From contig CALJTX010000013.1 in NCBI GenBank assembly GCA_937975705.1, positions 1 to 18,874 on the forward strand: a stretch of 18,874 nt of DNA, given 5' to 3'. The notes under the pieces were generated by a model, which was not told the DNA's origin, did no database searches, and saw nothing but the letters and a program-made list of their open reading frames with translations. This DNA comes from an uncultured Flavobacteriia bacterium (GTDB taxonomy: Bacteria > Bacteroidota > Bacteroidia > Flavobacteriales_D > Crocinitomicaceae). Shown piece by piece: positions 1 through 5,990 of this stretch. The position numbers were made by a program, and so were the translations under genes. The first letter of the stretch is position 1, and the number at the start of each line of letters is the position of its first letter.

Positions 1-6
1 CAACTC

Positions 7-837
7 ATGAAATCTCTTTACGTTGTGCTCCTTTGTCTTTCAAGTCTTCAAGTTGGGGCTCAATATATCTACGGTTCCATTTCTAGCGGATACCAACTGA
101 ATTCAAAAATTGACCAAGCACCATCATATTTAGTGAATACGATTCAGCAGGTCACCTTGCCTTGGTTGTGGGGTCAAGAAAATTATGCGTTCAAAAGTAG
201 TTCATTGGCTGAATTACATTTCGGTCATATGCTTACCCCGAGTATTGGTTATGAACTTACTGGGGCTTATCTCAAACCAATGGCTATTGCCGACAACCCT
301 TATTTCGGTCAAAAAATCATGTCCGGTGATTTTTATCAAGCGGCTGCCAAACTTGTTTTGGATCTTCCTTACAAAAAGTTTGATCTGTATACCAAAATTG
401 GGTTCAACATCGCCAATGGGCGCATCACATACTTACAGACGATAGAAGATGGCAACTTTAATTCATTTGGAGTTGCAGAGGCACTGCTCAATTATACTTA
501 TCAAAGTCCGGTATCATTTGGTTTCAATGGTGCCGTAGGTGTAAATGTGCCCCTTACCAAAAAGTGTTCATTTTTTACAGAACTGCGTTTTACAAGCCAA
601 ACCCTAACGCCAAAAAGTGGCCAAGTCAGCCAGTACACTTTAAATGGTTCAGACCTGACAGCAAATCTTTACCCTTACTACGCTCAAATCGCCTTTGGCG
701 ATGAATCAGAATGGCTCAATTACACTTCTGATGACCTGTCCCAAGCCCAAAAACTGTACAAACGCAGCTATGCTTTGGGTGGCTATTCGTGCAATGTCGG
801 GGTGCGGGTTGTGTTGTCACATCTTCATTCTAAATGA
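7..837 (+). CDS. Secreted, probable outer-membrane beta-barrel protein
   Basis: 276 residues beginning with a clear Sec signal peptide (MKSLYVVLLCLSSLQVGAQ, cleavage probably just before or after the Gln), so the start six bases into the window is likely right. The mature part has alternating hydrophobic and polar residues and many Gly/Tyr/Phe, as in small Bacteroidota outer-membrane barrels. A strand-like Gly-Val-Arg-Val-Val-Leu stretch lies near the C-terminus. I recognise no named family. The barrel assignment rests on composition and the signal peptide only; a soluble periplasmic protein is possible. The last 21 bases overlap the 3' end of the convergent lipoprotein gene, and no terminator hairpin is visible between them. 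Anything upstream lies outside the window, so operon membership is unknown. Confidence 0.75.
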   Translation: MKSLYVVLLCLSSLQVGAQYIYGSISSGYQLNSKIDQAPSYLVNTIQQVTLPWLWGQENYAFKSSSLAELHFGHMLTPSIGYELTGAYLKPMAIADNPYFGQKIMSGDFYQAAAKLVLDLPYKKFDLYTKIGFNIANGRITYLQTIEDGNFNSFGVAEALLNYTYQSPVSFGFNGAVGVNVPLTKKCSFFTELRFTSQTLTPKSGQVSQYTLNGSDLTANLYPYYAQIAFGDESEWLNYTSDDLSQAQKLYKRSYALGGYSCNVGVRVVLSHLHSK

Positions 838-1863
838 ACTCGGTTTACCATCGGTCCAAATGGTTAATTTCTTTTTTGTCAATTGAAGACTGTCGTAATA
901 GGTATCTAAAGGCCATTCTGGGTTTAATGGATAGCTGATCAAGTTCTTTTTTCGGCTCTTTAGATTTTCAAGTACCAGATGAACTTGGTCATTCAAAACC
1001 GTATCTACATACAATACATTATTGGTAGTTGAATCTGCCCATTCGATGTCTTTGTCAATATAGATGTAAGCTTTCAGTTGCTTGCCAAGCGGTATAAATA
1101 AATTGCGCGCTTGCGGACCAGACCACCAAGTTGAAATACAGACAAAATCTTTATTTACCCAAGTTACTCCCGGTGTTTTAAAAGGAATATGCAGCGCATT
1201 TAAATCAAGGTTCAACGTTTCATTTTTTCTTGAAATATGTATGCTAAAGTTTTCCATTTGATGATTCGTGATGTCAATGCGCAAACCATCTTTGTTATAC
1301 TCATTAACGGTCCAAGAATTCGGTTCTTCTTGTTTTGAAGGTGGATTTGTGCAAGCAGGATACATAAATACGGTTCCTTGCCCTGCCTTTCTTGAATTGG
1401 ATGTAAGAATGAATTTACATTCATTTTTAGAAAGCCAAAATCTTTTGTTGTTGCTGTCAGTTGAACAATAAACGAGGTCAAACGCTGGTCTGTGCTTCGT
1501 AATTCCGCTTTTAATTTCCTTTTCAATGATCTTTTTGTCGGGTGTCAGAAAGTAAAAACGATCCCGATTTATGGGCAGGTCAGTCGTTTTGTAAACCCAA
1601 TGTACTTCATTTTTCTGATGATGAAGAAATGCTTCAATCTCTTCTTTGAAGTAGGGCACACTTTCATTACCACGAATGAGAATGACGCTGTCCCATTCAA
1701 AATCTGTAATAGTCGCGAGGTCAAAAGTGTCAGATCCGTTTTGAATGGCGTTTAATTGTCCTTGGTCAATTTTTTCGTAAAAGCGCCTTTCAAAATTGTC
1801 GCAACTTGCCAAAAAACTCAATGCGGTTAAAGTCAGTATGAATATGGGAAGCTTGGAGTACAT
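817..1863 (-). CDS. Predicted lipoprotein of unknown function
   Basis: 348 residues. The N-terminus (MYSKLPIFILTLTALSFLASC) is a lipoprotein signal peptide with a good lipobox (Leu-Ala-Ser-Cys), so the mature protein should be lipid-anchored through Cys21, in the periplasm or on the outer membrane. The rest is polar, with several Trp and many Lys/Asp/Asn, and shows no domain or catalytic motif I recognise. It lies 41 bases downstream of another minus-strand gene (start at 2453) and is probably co-transcribed with it. Its 3' end runs 21 bases into the opposite-strand barrel gene, so the two transcripts would be complementary there. The signal peptide makes the coding call firm; the function is unknown. 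Confidence 0.8.
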   Translation of the reverse strand: MYSKLPIFILTLTALSFLASCDNFERRFYEKIDQGQLNAIQNGSDTFDLATITDFEWDSVILIRGNESVPYFKEEIEAFLHHQKNEVHWVYKTTDLPINRDRFYFLTPDKKIIEKEIKSGITKHRPAFDLVYCSTDSNNKRFWLSKNECKFILTSNSRKAGQGTVFMYPACTNPPSKQEEPNSWTVNEYNKDGLRIDITNHQMENFSIHISRKNETLNLDLNALHIPFKTPGVTWVNKDFVCISTWWSGPQARNLFIPLGKQLKAYIYIDKDIEWADSTTNNVLYVDTVLNDQVHLVLENLKSRKKNLISYPLNPEWPLDTYYDSLQLTKKKLTIWTDGKPSSFRMKM

Positions 1864-1904
1864 TTAATACAATATTCTTTTTAATTAGTGTGCCTGTCAA
1901 TTTT

Positions 1905-2453
1905 TTAATTTCCGTGTGGATTTTGGTCATTGTCTTTAAACAAACTAATTACGTGTTTTTTCAAATACCAAAGTGAAAATAGAACAGAAAAAATACCGCC
2001 TAAAAGTCCTAGCCAAATAAGTGTTGTTTCCTTTTTCATGTACTCTTTTTTGTCCAGTAGAACAACGTCATTTTTTTCAATCTGAACAAGATCAATATTC
2101 ACGTCGCAAGGATTTTGTTTTTTGTAATAAACTGTAATTGTGTCCCCGGTATGAAGTTTCTTTAGGATGGTTTCGTAATTTTTTGACATTCTGTAAACGC
2201 CAAGTCTTTGCTCCAAACCGTAAATGTCAACGTAAAAAACTTTTGATTTGTTTTTTCCTGATGTTCTGAGTGTTTCACCGAAAGAACTTACTTGTCCTGT
2301 GTATGTCTTTAGTGTTTTGAAGTTAACATTTTGGTTTTTGTAACCCTTGTACGCCAAAACAAAATAAAGTGCAGAAGACAGTAAGATAACCACAAAGTAG
2401 CATAGCTTTTTTGTCTTGTTCCATTTACTATTATTCGTTGAGGGAATTTTCAA
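1905..2453 (-). CDS. Two-helix membrane protein, DUF3592-like layout
   Basis: 182 residues. A basic N-terminus is followed by a hydrophobic helix (about residues 17-36), a soluble beta-rich domain of about 100 residues, a second helix (about 143-164), and a short charged tail. The middle contains Asp-Thr-Ile-Thr-Val-Tyr-Tyr, close to the 'GD.V.VyYnP.NP' segment seen in DUF3592-type proteins, followed by Lys-Gln-Asn-Pro-Cys-Asp. I assign the fold on that resemblance only. No ATG is available near the 5' end: the frame opens after a TAA and the first usable codon is a TTG at 2453, so the start is uncertain. The downstream lipoprotein gene follows after 41 bases and the two probably form an operon. 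Codons are AT-rich, like the accessory segment next to it. Confidence 0.65.
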   Translation of the reverse strand: MKIPSTNNSKWNKTKKLCYFVVILLSSALYFVLAYKGYKNQNVNFKTLKTYTGQVSSFGETLRTSGKNKSKVFYVDIYGLEQRLGVYRMSKNYETILKKLHTGDTITVYYKKQNPCDVNIDLVQIEKNDVVLLDKKEYMKKETTLIWLGLLGGIFSVLFSLWYLKKHVISLFKDNDQNPHGN

Positions 2454-2801
2454 TGCTGCTAAATTTTATTTTGATTGTTGGGATGTAAGTTACTAAATTT
2501 CAACACTACTGCAAACCAAAAAAAAGCCAATCATTTCTGGCTTTTCTGAGTAGCGGGAAAGATCAAATTTATAACTTCCTGGGAGGGTATGAATTGGTGG
2601 TTGATTTGTGGGAAAAAGGCTGAAGAGGGTGTGTAAATCTCTAAATAGGTGCAGTAAATAAATGGGGATAATTTGTTATTTTTAGGTGCAATTAATTTTA
2701 AAATACATCCGTAATTGCAAAAAGAATAAAAAGAAATAAAGTTTCGCATATCACTCCATTATTGTATGGCTAAGCGAAGGTTTGTTTCGTGTATATTCAA
2801 G
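2454..2801. other. AT-rich intergenic stretch
   Basis: About 350 bases with no convincing gene. It holds a strong minus-strand terminator (2517-2545) and a weak 72-codon minus-strand open frame (2531-2749) whose stop lies in the terminator loop. The frame has no recognisable product and ordinary AT-rich composition. No good Bacteroidota promoter was found for the plus-strand gene that follows. Confidence 0.5.
2517..2545 (-). terminator. Rho-independent terminator, minus strand
   Basis: Read on the minus strand, an AAAAGCCA arm, a loop of about 8 bases and a TGGCTTTT arm are followed by a run of eight T. It faces leftwards, upstream of the minus-strand pair at 817-2453. It would shield that pair from transcription coming from the right. 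The only open frame that could feed it is a doubtful 72-codon one, so the source of the transcript is unclear. Confidence 0.6.
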
Positions 2802-2815
2802 TTAGCAGTAAGCCG
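2802..2815. repeat. Left arm of 14-bp inverted repeat flanking the next gene
   Basis: TTAGCAGTAAGCCG here matches the reverse complement of 3468-3481 (TTAGCAGTAGGCCG) at 13 of 14 positions. The arm lies 18 bases before the ATG of the enclosed gene. The other arm contains that gene's last codons and stop. Confidence 0.7.
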
Positions 2816-2833
2816 AAAACATCATTCAACAAA

Positions 2834-3481
2834 ATGCAAAGTATAACAGAAGAAATAAAAGAAAATCTAAAAGCAACCGTAGCTCGATTCACAGAACCGA
2901 CAATAGGTGAAGAATGCCCAAAAAATCTTTGTTTCTGTGCATGTTTTCCCTTACTATTGTTTTTGAAAATAAACGACATCCATTGTTCGTTGACAGGTGG
3001 AGACTATAACGGCATACGACACTTTTGGCTTACAGTAAATGGGTACGAAAATATCATTATTGACCCGACAATAAGACAATTTAAACCACAAGTTGAACCT
3101 ATTTATATTGGTTCAATGACTAGCGAGTATACTCCTGATACTACTTCATTTAATGAAACATTTTCATGGGCATTTAAATTTTGGGCTGAACCAATATTAG
3201 ATAGACCAAGATCCCATCAAGTAAAACCAAAATGGGTTGAAGAAAGAACAAATTTCTATAACGTTAAGTTTGCCATGATTCTGAATCAAGAAATCTCTCA
3301 AAAAAAATCTGAAACAATTACTATGTTTCATAATAGACTTTGCAAGTTATATTTTGGTACGATATTAAAATTCTTAAAATATAAAACACAAAACGACCAA
3401 GATTATATTAGAAATTTACGAGCGACACTTCCACAAAACTTTGAAAATTTATTAAACCAGACTAATACGGCCTACTGCTAA
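2834..3481 (+). CDS. Predicted transglutaminase/papain-like protein, cassette-like
   Basis: 215 residues from the ATG at 2834. A GTG at 2789 would add 15 residues but would place the left inverted-repeat arm inside the gene. No signal peptide, so probably cytoplasmic. The visible pattern is a Cys-rich helix start (Cys33, Cys35, Cys37, then Pro-Leu-Leu-Leu-Phe-Leu), about 25 residues later His63-Phe-Trp, and then Ile-Asp77-Pro-Thr with Gln-Phe at 82-83. The order Cys, His, Asp with 'HxW' and 'IDPTxxQF' is typical of the transglutaminase-like/papain-fold superfamily, where the three form a catalytic triad. The C-terminal 130 residues are unassigned. Substrate unknown. It is AT-rich, stands alone and is bracketed by an inverted repeat, which suggests acquisition as a mobile cassette. 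The fold call is moderate; enzymatic activity is not shown. Confidence 0.7.
   Translation: MQSITEEIKENLKATVARFTEPTIGEECPKNLCFCACFPLLLFLKINDIHCSLTGGDYNGIRHFWLTVNGYENIIIDPTIRQFKPQVEPIYIGSMTSEYTPDTTSFNETFSWAFKFWAEPILDRPRSHQVKPKWVEERTNFYNVKFAMILNQEISQKKSETITMFHNRLCKLYFGTILKFLKYKTQNDQDYIRNLRATLPQNFENLLNQTNTAYC
3468..3481. repeat. Right arm of 14-bp inverted repeat
   Basis: CGGCCTACTGCTAA, the inverse of 2802-2815 with one mismatch. It encodes the last codons and stop of the enclosed gene. The 8-base GCTAAGCG at 3477-3484 also occurs as a direct copy at 2769-2776, just outside the left arm. Confidence 0.7.
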
Positions 3482-3658
3482 GCGCGATCTTCCTTTTTTC
3501 ATTTCAATCCACTTTTGAAAGTAAACAGGACTATCCTTCACTTCGTTGCGGATGGACCTTTGGGAGGGCTTAACAAGGAAAACCAAGTCGCTACGCAACT
3601 TCTTTTTTTATTGACTTTCCCTTCATTCAAGCCTTCGGCTTGCTTCAGTTTAAGCCAA
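3482..3658. other. Gene-free stretch after the cassette-like gene
   Basis: No supported gene. The minus strand stays open for about 50 codons across it (roughly 3470 to 3605, running into the right repeat arm) without an ATG near its 5' end or a family I know. A short hairpin, CAAGCC-TTC-GGCTTG (3628-3642), has no T-run, so it is not a classical terminator. Composition is less AT-rich than the gene before it. The stretch may be remnant DNA from a former cassette or repeat. Confidence 0.4.
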
Positions 3659-3690
3659 TAAAAAAACCTGAGTCTTTTGACTCAGGTTTT
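3659..3690 (-). terminator. Terminator of the tRNA-fMet gene
   Basis: A 12-bp perfect stem (AAAACCTGAGTC and its complement, 3663-3674 with 3679-3690) with a 4-base loop. On the minus strand it is followed by a run of T (bases 3666-3660). It begins six bases past the tRNA 3' end, so it ends the tRNA transcript. Confidence 0.9.
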
Positions 3691-3695
3691 CCTTG

Positions 3696-3768
3696 TAGCG
3701 GGGACAGGACTCGAACCTGTGGCCTTCGGGTTATGAGCCCGACGAGCTACCAACTGCTCCACCCCGCA
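3696..3768 (-). tRNA. Initiator tRNA-fMet (CAU)
   Basis: A 73-base cloverleaf on the minus strand with anticodon CAT (3735-3733). All arms pair: acceptor GCGGGG/CCCCGC (positions 2-7 with 66-71), D stem GAGC/GCTC, anticodon stem TCGGG/CCCGA, T stem ACAGG/CCTGT with a TTCGAGT loop. It is the initiator rather than the elongator: positions 1 and 72 do not pair (T-T), the anticodon stem has three consecutive G-C pairs (29-31 with 39-41), and the D stem has A11-U24. All three are established marks of bacterial tRNA-fMet. CCA is not encoded (CAA follows the discriminator A), as usual in Bacteroidota. It lies 89 bases after metG but has its own promoter and terminator. Confidence 0.97.
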
Positions 3769-3806
3769 ATATATCTTGAAACGTGTTGTTTTCTGTATTT
3801 GGACTA

Positions 3807-3836
3807 CAAAGATACGAACTTTTTTGGGTTCTGCAA
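3807..3836 (-). promoter_or_regulatory. Bacteroidota-type promoter of tRNA-fMet
   Basis: On the minus strand TTG (3836-3834), 19 bases, then TATCTTTG (3814-3807). This is an exact fit to the phylum's -33/-7 promoter. Transcription should start near 3802, about 34 bases before the tRNA 5' end. The promoter sits just past the metG stop codon. Confidence 0.85.
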
Positions 3837-3857
3837 GTAGCGTGCGATAAAAAATCT

Positions 3858-5924
3858 TTAGCGGACTGTTGGGCCCGGGCCAAATTCTTTTTCGGAGGCC
3901 AGGAAGCTGAGCTTACCTTCTTCGTTTTCAGCCATTAAGATCATGCCCTGAGATTCGATGCCGCGAATTTTTCTTGGTTCAAGATTCAAAAGAATGAGGA
4001 CTGTTTTGCCAATGATGTCTTCGGGGGCGTAGTGTTCGGCAATACCAGATACGATAGTGCGGTGGTCTATGCCCGTGTCTACGGTAAGTTGAAGTAGTTT
4101 ATCCGCTTTTTCGACTTTTTGAGCGGCAAGAATGGTGCCCATACGGAGGTCCATTTTGGTGAAATCGTCGAAGGCAATGGCTTCTTTCATAGGGGGGAAT
4201 TTACTTTGGGTGGCTGCTGTGGCCTTTAATTTATTGACTTCTGCTTCTACGAGCGCATCTTCGATTTTTGCAAATAATATCTGAACTTCGCCAATTTGGT
4301 GCCCAGCCTCAAGGAGGTCGGTGCGTCCGAGGTCAGCGTACTGATTCCAAGATGCATTGAGCATGTTGGCGAGTTTCTCTGCGGTTGCCGGCAAGAATAA
4401 TTTACATGCAATTTGGAGGTTGGCCGTGATTTGCAGGGCGAGATGCATGATGGTCTGAACGCGCTCGGGGTCGGTTTTGATGAGTTTCCAGGGCTCGTTG
4501 TCTGCTAAATATTTGTTGCCGATGCGTGCAAACTGCATCATTTCTGTCTGCGCCTCGCGCAATTTGTAGGCGTAGGCTAATTTGGAAATGCGTGCAGGTA
4601 TCTCTTGAATTTGCGCAATAATTTGTTGGTCTTCTGCAGTATATTGACCAGCTGCTGGCACCTGGCCTTCGTAGTATTTGTTGGTGAGCACCAAGGTGCG
4701 GTTGACGAAATTACCCATGATATCGGCGAGCTCGGAGTTTACGCGCGTTTGGAATTCTTTCCAGGTAAACTCAGCGTCTTTGGTTTCTGGTGCAATTGCG
4801 GTGAGCACGTATTTGAGCTCATCGATTTTATCAGGATAGCTTTCGAGGTATTCGTGGAGCCAAACCGCCCAATTTCTGGAAGTAGAGAATTTGTCGCCCT
4901 CTAGGTTCAGGAATTCATAGGCCGGAACGTTGTCTGGCAAAATGAAATCGCCATGATTTTTGAGTAATATCGGGAAGATGATCGCATGAAACACGATGTT
5001 GTCTTTGCCAATGAAGTGCACCAATTTGCGGTCTTTGGCTTTTGATTTGAGCCAATATTGCTCCCAATCTTTGCCGTTGTCTAGGGCCCATTGTTTGGTA
5101 GCTGAAATATAGCCAATTGGAGCGTCTAGCCAGACGTAAAGTACTTTTCCGTCTGCGTTTGGAAGTGGTACTTTAACGCCCCAGTCTAAATCGCGGGTCA
5201 TGGCACGGGGGCGCAAACCACCGTTGATCCAAGACATACATTGGCCAATGACTTGGTTGCGCCATTCTTTGGGCTCGTGTTGTTTTTGGCCATCTAAAAT
5301 ACCTTCTTGAATCCATTCTTTGAGCCAAGTTTCGTGCTGATCCATGGGCAAGTACCAATGCGAAGTACTTTTTAGTATTGGCTTGCTGCCACTGAGTGTA
5401 GAAACAGGATTGATGAGGTCGGTAGGGCTGAGGTCTGATCCACATTTTTCGCATTGGTCGCCATATGCGCCAGCATGCTGACATTTCGGACAGGTGCCGG
5501 TAATGTAGCGGTCTGCTAGAAATTGTTGGTATTGTTCGTCAAAATATTGTTCTGAAACTTCTTCTGTGAACTGCCCCTGGTCGTAGAGACGCTTGAAAAA
5601 GTCAGCAGATGTTTGGTGGTGAAGCTCACTTGATGTCCGGTGAAAGATGTCAAAACTGATTTGAAAGTCTTGAAAAGCATTTCTGATGATGCCGTCGTAT
5701 TTATCGACGATGTCTTTGGGGCTGAGTCCTTCTTTTTTGGCGCGTAGCGTAATAGCTGCACCGTGTTCGTCAGCGCCACAAATGAAGGCGACGTCGTGGT
5801 TGTTCATGCGCAAGAAACGCACGAAGATATCAGCGGGTAAATAAACGCCTGCAACATGTCCTAAATGAAGGGGGCCGTTGGCATAAGGTAGCGCTGCTGT
5901 AACTGTATAAGATGCTTTTGACAT
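3858..5924 (-). CDS. metG: Methionyl-tRNA synthetase with C-terminal tRNA-binding domain
   Basis: 688 residues, full length for the long bacterial type. It charges tRNA-Met and tRNA-fMet with methionine in the cytoplasm. Visible motifs: the class I signature as Pro-Tyr-Ala-Asn-Gly-Pro-Leu-His-Leu-Gly-His (13-23); a zinc knuckle with Cys145, Cys148, Cys158 and Cys161; the KMSKS loop as Lys-Phe-Ser-Thr-Ser-Arg near residue 345 (a common Bacteroidota variant); an Asn-Phe-Val-Asn-Arg segment at the start of the anticodon-binding helical domain; and a C-terminal EMAP/Trbp111-like tRNA-binding domain (about 585-688). The start is fixed by the closeness of the first motif to the N-terminus. A TATCTTTG box ends only four bases before the ATG, so the mRNA may be leaderless. 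The initiator tRNA, a substrate of this enzyme, lies directly downstream. Confidence 0.97.
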   Translation of the reverse strand: MSKASYTVTAALPYANGPLHLGHVAGVYLPADIFVRFLRMNNHDVAFICGADEHGAAITLRAKKEGLSPKDIVDKYDGIIRNAFQDFQISFDIFHRTSSELHHQTSADFFKRLYDQGQFTEEVSEQYFDEQYQQFLADRYITGTCPKCQHAGAYGDQCEKCGSDLSPTDLINPVSTLSGSKPILKSTSHWYLPMDQHETWLKEWIQEGILDGQKQHEPKEWRNQVIGQCMSWINGGLRPRAMTRDLDWGVKVPLPNADGKVLYVWLDAPIGYISATKQWALDNGKDWEQYWLKSKAKDRKLVHFIGKDNIVFHAIIFPILLKNHGDFILPDNVPAYEFLNLEGDKFSTSRNWAVWLHEYLESYPDKIDELKYVLTAIAPETKDAEFTWKEFQTRVNSELADIMGNFVNRTLVLTNKYYEGQVPAAGQYTAEDQQIIAQIQEIPARISKLAYAYKLREAQTEMMQFARIGNKYLADNEPWKLIKTDPERVQTIMHLALQITANLQIACKLFLPATAEKLANMLNASWNQYADLGRTDLLEAGHQIGEVQILFAKIEDALVEAEVNKLKATAATQSKFPPMKEAIAFDDFTKMDLRMGTILAAQKVEKADKLLQLTVDTGIDHRTIVSGIAEHYAPEDIIGKTVLILLNLEPRKIRGIESQGMILMAENEEGKLSFLASEKEFGPGPTVR

Positions 5925-5928
5925 GTGA

Positions 5929-5936
5929 CAAAGATA
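5929..5936 (-). promoter_or_regulatory. Probable metG promoter (-7 box)
   Basis: TATCTTTG on the minus strand, separated from the metG ATG by only TCAC. No TTG is found at the expected -33 distance, which falls inside the preceding terminator hairpin. The -7 box is exact; the promoter as a whole is a moderate call. Confidence 0.55.
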
Positions 5937-5942
5937 GCAAAT

Positions 5943-5970
5943 AAAAAAGGGACGGTTGCCCGTCCCTTTT
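5943..5970 (-). terminator. Terminator of the PA-domain gene
   Basis: Stem GGGACGG/CCGTCCC with a 4-base loop, extended by A-T pairs. On the minus strand it is followed by six T (5948-5943). It lies 20 bases past the stop of the upstream gene and 18 bases before metG. Confidence 0.9.
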
Positions 5971-5990
5971 CAGTTCAAAGTGAGTTGAAC

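Noticed and set aside
2531..2749. 72-codon minus-strand frame as a gene
   Set aside because: No promoter, ribosome site or family is visible, composition is just AT-rich, and the stop is in a terminator loop. Kept only as a finding.
3545..3599. GTTGCG / CGCAAC inverted arms as a terminator or mobile-element end
   Set aside because: The arms are only six bases with a long spacer and no T-run; likely chance.
3640..3840. 66-codon plus-strand frame
   Set aside because: It is the antisense of the tRNA-fMet gene, its terminator and promoter.
5173..5484. 103-codon frame within metG, and other long shadow frames in metG, the radical SAM gene and the PA-domain gene
   Set aside because: They are alternative frames of well-supported genes with composition typical of shadows.
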